In this document: in pieces, positions 33,524-41,715 of the stretch
Layout of the letters: each line of letters begins with the position of its first letter
How positions within the stretch are numbered: the first letter of the stretch is position 1
Position numbers and translations under genes: made by a program
NCBI GenBank assembly: GCA_050943335.1
Contig: JBMNOZ010000017.1
Coordinates: 1-48,670 of the forward strand
Direction of reading: 5' to 3'
From: JBMNOZ01 sp050943335
GTDB lineage: Bacteria > Bacillota > Desulfitobacteriia > Desulfitobacteriales > Syntrophobotulaceae
DNA length: 48,670 nt
The notes under the pieces: model-generated
Seen by the model: the letters and a program-made list of their open reading frames with translations, nothing else
Database searches by the model: none
Told to the model about the DNA's origin: nothing

Positions 33524-34681
33524 TTACCAAGGATAGGACAAAACGATTTTTCCCATCTCCGTCAGTTTTTTTATCAGCAAGTCCACGATGGTATGGCGGG
33601 GCAAAACCCCCATTTGCTTAAAGGAAATATCCTGGTGGGACGGGTTACGGGCGCCGCCGATAAAAATTCTAATGATATCTGCGGCCCGCATCATCTCGCA
33701 TAGTTCACTCACACAGGAGTCTTTATCATAACTTTCCGGATCCTCGTCCAGAATATTAAATACCTGGTTTAAAGTCACCGCTCCCTCGGTAACTAAATCA
33801 ATTCCCTTGATTTTATATTTTGGGGGCTGGGAAAAAGAAGAAGATAGGGAAAGGATCTCCACCGGTCTATTTAAAACCCGAGCTACCACATCAGCAGTAG
33901 TTGAACCGCAGATCGCTTTTTCTCCATCTGTATTCATGAATTCCCGTACAAAATTCTCGTCATCGGAACGTTCAGTAGCTGGGCCTGTCATCAAATTAAA
34001 AACTTTGGCCTGCCGGCAATTTAAAACCACGAGAGTGGTATCGTCGATATGCTCGTTCCCGGATAGAAGAGCGGCATTTTCAAAACTTTTTTGGGCTATT
34101 TCCGCTAGGTCTTTTCCTCTGTAAAGGCTAAAGTTGATAAAAGAGTTTATCCCTTCGGTCCCCCAGCCTAAGCCGGGTAATCTTCCCATTCCTGCCTGAG
34201 TAAGGCCGTCCGTCATCAAAATCAGGGTTTCACCTGTTTTTAAAACCCCCTTGCTCTCACTTACCAACTCATGGGCAAGAGTAAAATGTCTTTGAGCAAT
34301 AGGTTCTGAACCAGTACTCTTTACCAGCAAGGGAACCGGGCTTTCATAGGAAATTATCGTATATTGACCGTTGTTTAAAATCCAGGCTAATGAAAAAGCG
34401 GCAAAAGGAACATCATCCTCTGTTCTAGCCTTATGCATCATAGAGATAACCATCTCGCAGGCCCGATATAAAGAAATGCCTGATTCCAGCAGGGACAGTA
34501 GCCGATTAGCACACATAATGGCCGCAATATTAGCTTTTATTCCCGAGCCAATCCCGTCACAGAGGATAAAAATACTGTACTCCGAGGTCCTTTGGCACAG
34601 GTAATAATCTCCGCAGGTACTTTGCCCTCGTTTGCTAGCTTGGAGAACTAAATCCTCAATGTAGAGTCGCTTATCCTTCAT
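33524..34681 (-). CDS. SpoIIE-type PP2C serine phosphatase
   Basis: 385 residues. The first about 230 form a PPM/SpoIIE phosphatase: the metal-binding aspartates lie in LCDGIGSG, LMTDGLT and HIDDTTLVVL. The last 150 residues are an extra domain of unknown type (CGSTTADVVARVLNRPVEI ... IDLVTEGAVTLNQVFNIL). No membrane segment, so it is not SpoIIE itself. Its ATG overlaps the 3' end of the sensory hydrogenase gene by 11 bp, which implies coupled translation and a shared role. The substrate, probably a phosphoprotein regulator, is not encoded nearby. Confidence 0.88.
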   Translation of the reverse strand: MKDKRLYIEDLVLQASKRGQSTCGDYYLCQRTSEYSIFILCDGIGSGIKANIAAIMCANRLLSLLESGISLYRACEMVISMMHKARTEDDVPFAAFSLAWILNNGQYTIISYESPVPLLVKSTGSEPIAQRHFTLAHELVSESKGVLKTGETLILMTDGLTQAGMGRLPGLGWGTEGINSFINFSLYRGKDLAEIAQKSFENAALLSGNEHIDDTTLVVLNCRQAKVFNLMTGPATERSDDENFVREFMNTDGEKAICGSTTADVVARVLNRPVEILSLSSSFSQPPKYKIKGIDLVTEGAVTLNQVFNILDEDPESYDKDSCVSELCEMMRAADIIRIFIGGARNPSHQDISFKQMGVLPRHTIVDLLIKKLTEMGKIVLSYPW

Positions 34682-36374
34682 AAATGCTCATCAACCTCTC
34701 CACTAGTTCTTCACTGCGAGCTGTGTTCTCCCCTAAAAATTTAGCCATGGTTTGAGCGACTTGAATCTGGTGTTCCATAAGTTCCCGAGCTTTTTCTACG
34801 GTTTCAGTTTTAAGTCTCTCGATCTTAGCCTCGGTCAAAAGCTGACCGCTAATATCTGTATAAATACCTACATATTGATTTTCCTCGGGCAAACGATAAA
34901 CTACCTCATGAAATTCCCTGCCATAACAGGAAATAATCGTCGCCGTTTGAGTTTCTGCACCAGTAGCAACTTTTTCGAAGTTTTGAGCATCGAGTAAATA
35001 AGAAATATTCTTTCCTAAGAGGCTATTGTCGCAGGAGAAGTATTGACAAAATGAAGCGTTCATGGAGAGGATATTTAACGCTCCGTCCAGGATAACAATA
35101 CCATCAGGGCTGCTCTCGACAATCTTATCCCTTCTCTGCTGGGCTAATTTACGCATATAAGGAACACAATTCTCAATCTCGGTAAGTCCTAAAAGCACAG
35201 CCTTGGCTTTATCCCGGCAGCTTGGATAACCGCAGGCCCCACAGTCTAAAAGGCTTTCCGGGTCTTTTTTATCCATTTGCAAAAAGACTTCTGATATTTG
35301 TTCTTCTGTAATCTCCTCTTCCCTATTTGCTTGAGATTTAAAAACCGTCCTTAACTCAATATTGGGAGCTTGAGCCTTTTTCTTTTCCGGTAACACGGGC
35401 TTTCTCGCGGCGTAATTTATCACATTTGCCCGCCTTTGGAAGACATTTTCTTCGCTTTCAATACCGACCCCATTGATACAGCCCCCTGGACAGGCTAGGA
35501 GTTCCATAAGTTCCAAACCGTTTAAGGTCTGCGGATCGTCAAATAGCATTTTGACCTGGTCCAGACCACTGGCCTGAACAATTTGTGCGTCATTATCGAT
35601 CTGCGCGATTCCCATGGTTTTTAACATTCCCCCAGGGATGGAAAATAATTTAGCTTTTCCAAGGGGGTAAAAGTTATCAAACCCGCTTTCAGGGCAATTA
35701 TCTAATGAAATACCTTCCTTCTCCAACCACTCGTTCACTTCGTTAAAGGTAAGGACTAAATCAACATCCCCCTCGAACTCCGGTCGCTGGGCTTCAAATT
35801 TTTTCGCCACACAAGGCCCAATAAAAACTACTTTGATATTCTCACCAAAATGTTTTTTCAGAATTCTGGCGTGAGCAACCATGGGGGAAGCAAATGGAAA
35901 CAATTTATCGAGGTGTTCAGGAGAGTACTTTTCTACATAGTTTACCACAGTTGGACAGACCGCTGAGATTGTTGCTCCTTGCAGGGGATCTCGATAGGTC
36001 TTCTCCATTTGTCCTGCAATTACTGCTGCCCCCTCCGCGGTCTCGGTAACTTTAAAAAAGCCTAGTTGACGCAGAGCAGATGGAAAGCAATTTGCTTTCC
36101 ATCCACTATAAATTGAACTAAAGGAAGGGGCAACACTGGCCACGACTCTTCCGCTGGCTAGAAGGTCTGCCGCGACATCGATATCATTTCTATATACTCT
36201 TGCGTTTTGAGGACATTCCCTTATACAATTTCCACATAATATACAACGGGAAGCATCGACAAAGGATTGATTATCCTTAATGCCGACGGCTTTCACCGGG
36301 CAGGCTCTAACGCAGCGGTAGCAACCTTTGCATTTGGCGGTTAGAGTTCTAATGATCTCTTTTGTTGCCCCCAT
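34671..36374 (-). CDS. hydS: Sensory-type [FeFe] hydrogenase with PAS domain (HydS-like)
   Basis: In order: two [4Fe-4S] motifs (C15/18/21/25 and C44/47/50/54), an H-cluster domain, an Fe-S domain CGACGYPSCRDKA and a C-terminal PAS domain (IVESSPDGIVILDGALNILSM). The H-cluster cysteines are C140, C188, C295 and C299. The loops differ from catalytic enzymes: SAVCP replaces TSCCP, so the proton-transfer cysteine is Val139, and GPCVAKK replaces MPCTAKK. These traits match group C hydrogenases proposed to sense H2. It follows the hydCBA genes by 13 bp and overlaps the phosphatase gene. Strongly supported as a family member; the sensing role is inferred. Confidence 0.9.
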   Translation of the reverse strand: MGATKEIIRTLTAKCKGCYRCVRACPVKAVGIKDNQSFVDASRCILCGNCIRECPQNARVYRNDIDVAADLLASGRVVASVAPSFSSIYSGWKANCFPSALRQLGFFKVTETAEGAAVIAGQMEKTYRDPLQGATISAVCPTVVNYVEKYSPEHLDKLFPFASPMVAHARILKKHFGENIKVVFIGPCVAKKFEAQRPEFEGDVDLVLTFNEVNEWLEKEGISLDNCPESGFDNFYPLGKAKLFSIPGGMLKTMGIAQIDNDAQIVQASGLDQVKMLFDDPQTLNGLELMELLACPGGCINGVGIESEENVFQRRANVINYAARKPVLPEKKKAQAPNIELRTVFKSQANREEEITEEQISEVFLQMDKKDPESLLDCGACGYPSCRDKAKAVLLGLTEIENCVPYMRKLAQQRRDKIVESSPDGIVILDGALNILSMNASFCQYFSCDNSLLGKNISYLLDAQNFEKVATGAETQTATIISCYGREFHEVVYRLPEENQYVGIYTDISGQLLTEAKIERLKTETVEKARELMEHQIQVAQTMAKFLGENTARSEELVERLMSIYEG

Positions 36375-36387
36375 AATTTCACTTCCT

Positions 36388-38409
36388 TTAGATTAACGCT
36401 AGCCTTTGCTCTATCGCTTGAATCGCTTTCTCGAGAGTGCATTTCTCGATAACTTCTTCCCCAATCCTTACGTTGGGCCCCTTATTGCATCTTTCATAGC
36501 AGAAAGTGGCGTTCATTTGGACCCGATCGGTCAAACCTTTATCCTTAAGGAATTGGTTAATTTCATTATATATATTTTGGGATCCCTTTAACAAGCAGCT
36601 AGTGCCAAAACAGATAGAAATGTTTAAGCGGTCTGCTTTAGGTTCTTCCCCGTCTAAATTGTAAGAGTCAAAATTTATACGTTTCCGAGATTTATACTGG
36701 GTGTGCAGCAGTTCATGAGCTATTTCGCTACCAGGTTTTCCAAGGAGAACCTCATACAGTTCCGCAATATACGGATTATCTTGCGGTTTATGAAGCTGCA
36801 GCATTTTATCATTATCATATAGACTTTCGGTTCTCTTGGCTTTAGTGCAAGTATCCTTCGGTATTGGTTGACCGCCTCCGTTGATGCAGCCTCCGGGACA
36901 AGCCATTACTTCGATCAGGTCATAATGTTTTTCCCCACTCTTTATTTTTTCAATAACTTTGGCCGCATTTCCTAAACCGCTGACTACAGCCAGGGATAGC
37001 TTTTTATCTCCAAGAGTCACTGTGGTTTCTCTGACTCCACCTTCGCCACGGACATTCGAGAAGACATAGTTATAGCTCTTGGTATCGCTTACTTTATCGC
37101 TTGCATATCTTAAAACTGCTTCTGTCACCCCGCCGGAATTACCAAAGATGACACCGCCCCCAGTGTTAAAGCCGAAAGGCAGATCAAAGGAATCTTTCTC
37201 CAAATCTTTAAAGTTCAAGCCTATTTCTTTGATCATCAGGGCTAATTCTTGGGTAGTAAGAACATAATCCACATCCCGAACTCCGTCCTTAGTAAATTCC
37301 GGTCTTAAAATTTCACTCTTCTTAGCTGTGCAAGGCATAATCGAAACGACAACTATATCTTCCCTCTTGAAATCATCTGTTTCTGAAATCTTGGTTTTAC
37401 AGAGGGAACCCATCATCTGCTGTGGTGAACGGCAGGAGGATAAGTTGTTCAGATACTCGGGATAATACTGCTCCACAAAGGTTACCCAAGCCGGGCAACA
37501 GGAGGTAAATTGAGGAATATTTTCCCCTTTTTCTATTCGGGAAATAAATTCTTCTGCTTCTTCAACTACTGTCAAATCAGCAGTGAAAGAAGTATCGTAA
37601 ACCGTATCGAAGCCCATTCTCCGTAGAGCGGCCACGATTTGACCCGAGGTTATGGTCCCTGCTTCCATGTTGAAACTTTCCCCTAAAGCAACCCTGACCG
37701 CTGGTGCCACTTGGGCAATAACTTTTTTGCTTTTATCGTGTAAAGCCTTCCAGACTTCGTCAATTGAGGGTTTGGGGTATAAAGCTCCGGTAGGACAAAC
37801 CCGGGCACATTGTCCGCAATTCACACAATCGACCTGGGCTAAATCCTTACCAAAACAAGGTGTTACTGTAGCCTGGGAACCCCGAAACGCAAAATCAATC
37901 GCTCCGACATTTTGAATTTCAGTGCACATCCGCACACAGTCGCCGCATAAAATACATTTTTTCGGTTCCCGGATTAAAGAAGGAGAAGAAACGTCGATAT
38001 CAGTTTTCTTTTTTTCCTGTTTCTGTGCAAACCTGACTTTTGTAACTCCCATTCTCTGAGCCAATTTCTGGAGTTGACAGTCGCCGCCTTTAACACAGGT
38101 AGGACAATCCCCTTCATGACTTGCTAAGATCAGTTCCAGGATCATTTTCCGAAGATTACGGATTTGCTCGGTATTGGTGCGAACAACCATTCCTTCTTCC
38201 GGAAGGATGGAGCAGGAAGGCTGTAAACCCCTGCCCTCGATTTCCACCATACATAAACGACAGGCACCATATATGCTCATCTCTGAATGGTAACAAAAGG
38301 TGGGTAATTCAATACCTGCTTTGCGAATTGTTTCTAAAAGGTTTCTCTCATCGCCTATCGTAACAGGAATATTATCGATTATTAGGGTTTTATTTTTACT
38401 CTTATTCAT
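36388..38409 (-). CDS. hydA: [FeFe] hydrogenase catalytic subunit (bifurcating type)
   Basis: 673 residues. The N-terminal [2Fe-2S] domain (CYHSEMSIYGACRLCMVEIEG) is followed by a His-Cys cluster (HEGDCPTCVKGGDC), two [4Fe-4S] motifs (CILCGDCVRMC, CVNCGQCARVC) and the H-cluster domain with canonical loops FTSCCPAW, IMPCTAKKSE and MACPGGCINGGGQP. A C-terminal thioredoxin-like [2Fe-2S] domain follows (CFGTSC ... CYERC), as in Thermotoga HydA. With hydB and hydC it should form the trimeric enzyme that makes H2 from NADH and reduced ferredoxin together. GGAGG precedes the ATG. The gene lies 4 bp after hydB. Confidence 0.95.
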   Translation of the reverse strand: MNKSKNKTLIIDNIPVTIGDERNLLETIRKAGIELPTFCYHSEMSIYGACRLCMVEIEGRGLQPSCSILPEEGMVVRTNTEQIRNLRKMILELILASHEGDCPTCVKGGDCQLQKLAQRMGVTKVRFAQKQEKKKTDIDVSSPSLIREPKKCILCGDCVRMCTEIQNVGAIDFAFRGSQATVTPCFGKDLAQVDCVNCGQCARVCPTGALYPKPSIDEVWKALHDKSKKVIAQVAPAVRVALGESFNMEAGTITSGQIVAALRRMGFDTVYDTSFTADLTVVEEAEEFISRIEKGENIPQFTSCCPAWVTFVEQYYPEYLNNLSSCRSPQQMMGSLCKTKISETDDFKREDIVVVSIMPCTAKKSEILRPEFTKDGVRDVDYVLTTQELALMIKEIGLNFKDLEKDSFDLPFGFNTGGGVIFGNSGGVTEAVLRYASDKVSDTKSYNYVFSNVRGEGGVRETTVTLGDKKLSLAVVSGLGNAAKVIEKIKSGEKHYDLIEVMACPGGCINGGGQPIPKDTCTKAKRTESLYDNDKMLQLHKPQDNPYIAELYEVLLGKPGSEIAHELLHTQYKSRKRINFDSYNLDGEEPKADRLNISICFGTSCLLKGSQNIYNEINQFLKDKGLTDRVQMNATFCYERCNKGPNVRIGEEVIEKCTLEKAIQAIEQRLALI

Positions 38410-38413
38410 GCTC

Positions 38414-40300
38414 TTACCTCCTAACCGAAATTGCGCCGAATTTACAGAAGTCTAAACAAGTTCCGCATTTTGTGCACAGATCATTATCAATGACATGGGG
38501 AACCTTTCTCTCACCCTTAATGGCATTAGCCGGACATTTTCTCCTACAAACCCCACAGCCGGTGCAAAGTTCTGCCGTAATATAATAAGTGGAAAGAGCC
38601 TCGCATTTACCAGCGGGACATTTTTTATTTACCACGTGTTCAACATACTCATCACGGAAATGCCGCAGGGTAGAAAGCACAGGGTTAGGAGCCGTTTTCC
38701 CAAGAGCACATAAAGAGCCAACCTGAACGACCTTCGCTAATTCTTCAAGAAGATCCAAAGTCTCTAAAGTTCCCCTGCCTTCGACAATATCGGTTAGCAT
38801 AGCCAACAACTGTTTGGTTCCTTCTCTGCAAACCACACATTTGCCGCAGGATTCATTTTGGGTGAATTGCATAAAAAAGCGAGCGATTTCCACAATGCAA
38901 GTGCTCTGATTCATAACTACCAAACCGCCTGAGCCAACCATTGCTCCGGCTGATTTTAAGGAATCAAAATCCAGGGGCAGGTCTAGATGTTCTTGGGTTA
39001 AACAACCGCCGGATGGGCCTCCGATTTGCACCGCTTTGAAATCCGCGCCGTGAAGTTTCCCGTCATCTCCGACGACACCGCCGCCAATATCGCTAACAAT
39101 CTGACGCAAAGTAGCGCCAAAAGGTACTTCAATCAATCCTGTATTAGCAACATGACCAGTAAGGGCAAAGGTTTTTGTTCCCGTCGTGGTCGGAGTACCC
39201 ATCTTTTTGAATTCTTCCACGCCCATGTTTATAATCAGCGGAATAGTGGATAGGGTCTCCACATTATTGATAACTGTCGGCTGGCCGAATAAGCCTTTTT
39301 GAGCCGGGAAAGGAGGTTTGGGATAAGGCATTCCCCTATTACCTTCAATAGAGGCTAAAAGACCAGTTTCCTCACCGCAGACAAAAGCTCCGGCCCCTTC
39401 CATAACCTTTACAGTGAAATTGTGTTCCGTGCCGAAAATATTTTCACCCAGAACGCCGGCTTCAGTAGCATCAGCTATTGCTTTGCGAAGCCTTTTAACT
39501 GCCAAGGGATATTCTGTCCGGACGTAGATATAGCCTTCATCGGAACCAATAGCCCTAGCTGCGATAATCATACCTTCTAGCACGCTATGAGGATTACCCT
39601 CCATTACACTGCGATCCATAAAAGCGCCCGGGTCCCCTTCGTCTCCATTACAAACGATATATTTCTTTTCTGGGGCTTGAACTCTGGTGATATCCCATTT
39701 CCTCCCGGTAGGGAATCCGGCTCCGCCCCTGCCTCTTAAACCGGAATCTAAAACAATTTTACATATTTCTTCTCCGCTCAGCTCGGTGCAGGCCTTCTTA
39801 GCAGCAGCATAACCACCCAGAGCAATATATTCATTGATATCTTCAGCATCTATCTGACCGCATTTTTTAAGTGTGAATCTGTTTTGTTTCTTGTAAAAAG
39901 GAATGTCGTCAATTGTACGACAAGCAACACCCTCTTCCGGTGTCTTATAAAGTAGTCGCTCGACAACATCATTGTTAAGAATGGATTTTTCTACGATTTC
40001 GGCAACGTCTTCAGCTTTTACTAAACAATACATAATTTTTTCCGGGAAAATAGTAACTAGCGGGCCTTTTTGGCAGAAACCTTGACAACCGCTCTTCGAA
40101 ACGAGGTAGCCTTTTTCCTCGGTTTCCAAACGAACGATGGCTTTTTGTCCGCTCTTTTCAATTTCTTCGACAAATTTATCGTGAACAGCCAAGGATCCGT
40201 TTGCTAAACACCCTGTGCCGGCACAGATAATTACCCGCTTGACAATATTTTTGCTGTTCTTTTCATAGATTTTTTTTCTTTCTTCGATACTTAGTTTCAT
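38414..40300 (-). CDS. hydB: Hydrogenase subunit HydB (NuoF-like, FMN and NADH binding)
   Basis: The diaphorase subunit of the trimeric hydrogenase. The N-terminal thioredoxin-like [2Fe-2S] domain (CAGTGCLANG ... CQGFC) is followed by the NuoF core with the FMN/NAD loop GLRGRGGAGFPTGRKW and CNGDEGDPGAFMD, the [4Fe-4S] site ESCGKCVVCREGT and a C-terminal 2x[4Fe-4S] ferredoxin domain (CTGCGVCRRKCP, CTKCGTCLDFC). The ATG at 40300 with GGAGG about 10 nt upstream overlaps the hydC stop by 4 bp (ATGA), so it is translationally coupled; 628 residues. Confidence 0.95.
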   Translation of the reverse strand: MKLSIEERKKIYEKNSKNIVKRVIICAGTGCLANGSLAVHDKFVEEIEKSGQKAIVRLETEEKGYLVSKSGCQGFCQKGPLVTIFPEKIMYCLVKAEDVAEIVEKSILNNDVVERLLYKTPEEGVACRTIDDIPFYKKQNRFTLKKCGQIDAEDINEYIALGGYAAAKKACTELSGEEICKIVLDSGLRGRGGAGFPTGRKWDITRVQAPEKKYIVCNGDEGDPGAFMDRSVMEGNPHSVLEGMIIAARAIGSDEGYIYVRTEYPLAVKRLRKAIADATEAGVLGENIFGTEHNFTVKVMEGAGAFVCGEETGLLASIEGNRGMPYPKPPFPAQKGLFGQPTVINNVETLSTIPLIINMGVEEFKKMGTPTTTGTKTFALTGHVANTGLIEVPFGATLRQIVSDIGGGVVGDDGKLHGADFKAVQIGGPSGGCLTQEHLDLPLDFDSLKSAGAMVGSGGLVVMNQSTCIVEIARFFMQFTQNESCGKCVVCREGTKQLLAMLTDIVEGRGTLETLDLLEELAKVVQVGSLCALGKTAPNPVLSTLRHFRDEYVEHVVNKKCPAGKCEALSTYYITAELCTGCGVCRRKCPANAIKGERKVPHVIDNDLCTKCGTCLDFCKFGAISVRR

Positions 40301-40785
40301 ACCTGCGCTACCTCCTTTTTCCAAATCTCCTCGACCAGCTCCACTGCTTTCTCGGGAGTAAGCAAGCCATGAACAGTATCATTGATCACCATTGCAGGAG
40401 CTAAACCGCAAGTTCCCAAACAGGATACAGTTTCAACAGTAAATAACATATCCTTGGAGGTGCGCTCCTCGGCGGTAAGCCCGAGATGCTTATCCAAGGC
40501 ATTTTTAATGTCCATGGATCCTTTCACATGGCAAGCCGTACCGTCACAGATTTTGATGATATACTTACCTTTGGGTTTAAGGGTAAAATGAGAATAAAAT
40601 GTTGCTACCCCAAACACCTTAGCTGGTGAGATACCTAGTGAAGAGGCGATAAAAGCCATTACTTCCTCAGGCAGGTAACGATACTCTTCCTGCACAGCCT
40701 GCAGAATAGGAATCAGCCTGTGGGGATTATGATTATTTTCACTAAGTATGGCGCAAACTTTCTCAAATGTTCTGGGTGTACCCAT
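40297..40785 (-). CDS. hydC: Hydrogenase subunit HydC (NuoE-like [2Fe-2S])
   Basis: 162 residues. A small NuoE-type thioredoxin-like [2Fe-2S] protein with ligands CDGTACHVKGS and CLGTCGLAPAM. It carries electrons between the NADH-oxidising HydB and the catalytic HydA. A short helical N-terminus (LIPILQAVQEEYRYLPEEVMAFIA) is standard. AAAGGAG lies 6-7 nt before the ATG. It follows rex with a 61-bp gap containing a small AAGCC/GGCTT hairpin. Confidence 0.93.
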   Translation of the reverse strand: MGTPRTFEKVCAILSENNHNPHRLIPILQAVQEEYRYLPEEVMAFIASSLGISPAKVFGVATFYSHFTLKPKGKYIIKICDGTACHVKGSMDIKNALDKHLGLTAEERTSKDMLFTVETVSCLGTCGLAPAMVINDTVHGLLTPEKAVELVEEIWKKEVAQV

Positions 40786-40846
40786 TTCTTATCTCCTTTC
40801 CATTCTCCTTGTGATGTCGTTTATTTTTTCTAAGCCAAAGGCTTTA

Positions 40847-41494
40847 TTAACTATATTTTTGTTCTTTTTCTTTGTTTTCTTTGTTTAATAACTTTTTCGA
40901 CAACACGGACAGGGAAGCCGCCAAGTTTTCATTTTGAATTATGATCTGCTCCGGCACTGACAGGTGAACAGGAGCGAAATTCCAGATGGCCTTTATTCCT
41001 GATTCGATCATTAATTGACAGACACTCTGAGCCTCAGTCGCAGGCACAGTAATAATCCCGATCTTAATACCTAATCTTTTTACCAGTTCAGGAAATTTTT
41101 CGAGATCCAAAATGCTTTTCCCCCGAAACTCCGAACCAATTTTTTCTGGATCGGTATCAAAGGCCGCAATAATATTAAGACCTAATCCCTGAAAGCCCTC
41201 ATAACCAAGCAGGGCCTTCCCCAGATTCCCCGCTCCAACCAGGAAAGCATCCTTATTGTTGTTATAACCGATATTTTTTTCTATGCATTTGATAGTGCTC
41301 TCAATATGATAACCAATTTTTGGTTTCCCCACCGCTCCGGTTGCCTGTAAGTCCTTACGCACTTGGATAGAAGTAAGGTCTAATCCCCTGGCTATATCCG
41401 TACCAGAGACAAACTCATTGCCCAAAGCGAGTTCTTTCTTCAAATATTGATAATAAAGCGTCATCCTTCTAAGAGTCGGTTCAGGAACCTTCAA
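40847..41494 (-). CDS. rex: Redox-sensing transcriptional repressor Rex
   Basis: Senses the NADH/NAD+ ratio and represses fermentation and hydrogenase genes. The N-terminal winged helix (MTLYYQYLKKELALGNEFVSGTDIARGLDLTSIQVRKDL) precedes a Rossmann domain with GAGNLGKALLGYEGF and FDTDPEKIG. 215 residues, normal. TTG start behind AGGAGGAG. First gene of the hydrogenase transcript with its own consensus promoter, so it probably controls itself and the hyd genes. No classical Rex box (TTGTTAANNNNTTAACAA) was found in the gap. Confidence 0.95.
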   Translation of the reverse strand: MKVPEPTLRRMTLYYQYLKKELALGNEFVSGTDIARGLDLTSIQVRKDLQATGAVGKPKIGYHIESTIKCIEKNIGYNNNKDAFLVGAGNLGKALLGYEGFQGLGLNIIAAFDTDPEKIGSEFRGKSILDLEKFPELVKRLGIKIGIITVPATEAQSVCQLMIESGIKAIWNFAPVHLSVPEQIIIQNENLAASLSVLSKKLLNKENKEKEQKYS

Positions 41495-41589
41495 ATGTTT
41501 TCTCCTCCTGTTTCGGTCAAATCACTCACCTTCAATGAAAAAACAGCCTTATTAAGCATTAAGATATCTTTTGCTTTTTCAAGGTCAAA

Positions 41590-41625
41590 TTTCGATAGAT
41601 TTTTATCGATATTTTTGTATCGATA
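41590..41625. repeat. Three phased TATCGATA sites downstream of the rex promoter
   Basis: TATCGATA at 41618-41625 and 41604-41611, plus the near copy TTTCGATA at 41590-41597, all at a 14-bp period and located just after the expected transcription start of rex-hyd. The sites are palindromic, so they could bind a dimeric regulator cooperatively. No known operator was matched. Confidence 0.6.
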
Positions 41626-41638
41626 TACTTTTACCGAC

Positions 41639-41667
41639 ATCATAATATTGATCCTCGTATCTGTCAA
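41639..41667 (-). promoter_or_regulatory. Promoter of the rex-hydCBA operon
   Basis: TTGACA (41667-41662), 17 nt, TATGAT (41644-41639) on the minus strand. Overlapping the -35 side is a TGTCA-TTC-TGACC near-palindrome (about 41669-41681) that could be an operator. Confidence 0.8.
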
Positions 41668-41715
41668 GGGTCAGAATGACAAATTTTAATCCCATTATTT
41701 AACATATTGGAAACT

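Noticed and set aside
41495..41700. Classical Rex operator upstream of rex
   Set aside because: I looked for TTGTTAANNNNTTAACAA or TTGTGAANNNNTTCACAA and found neither.
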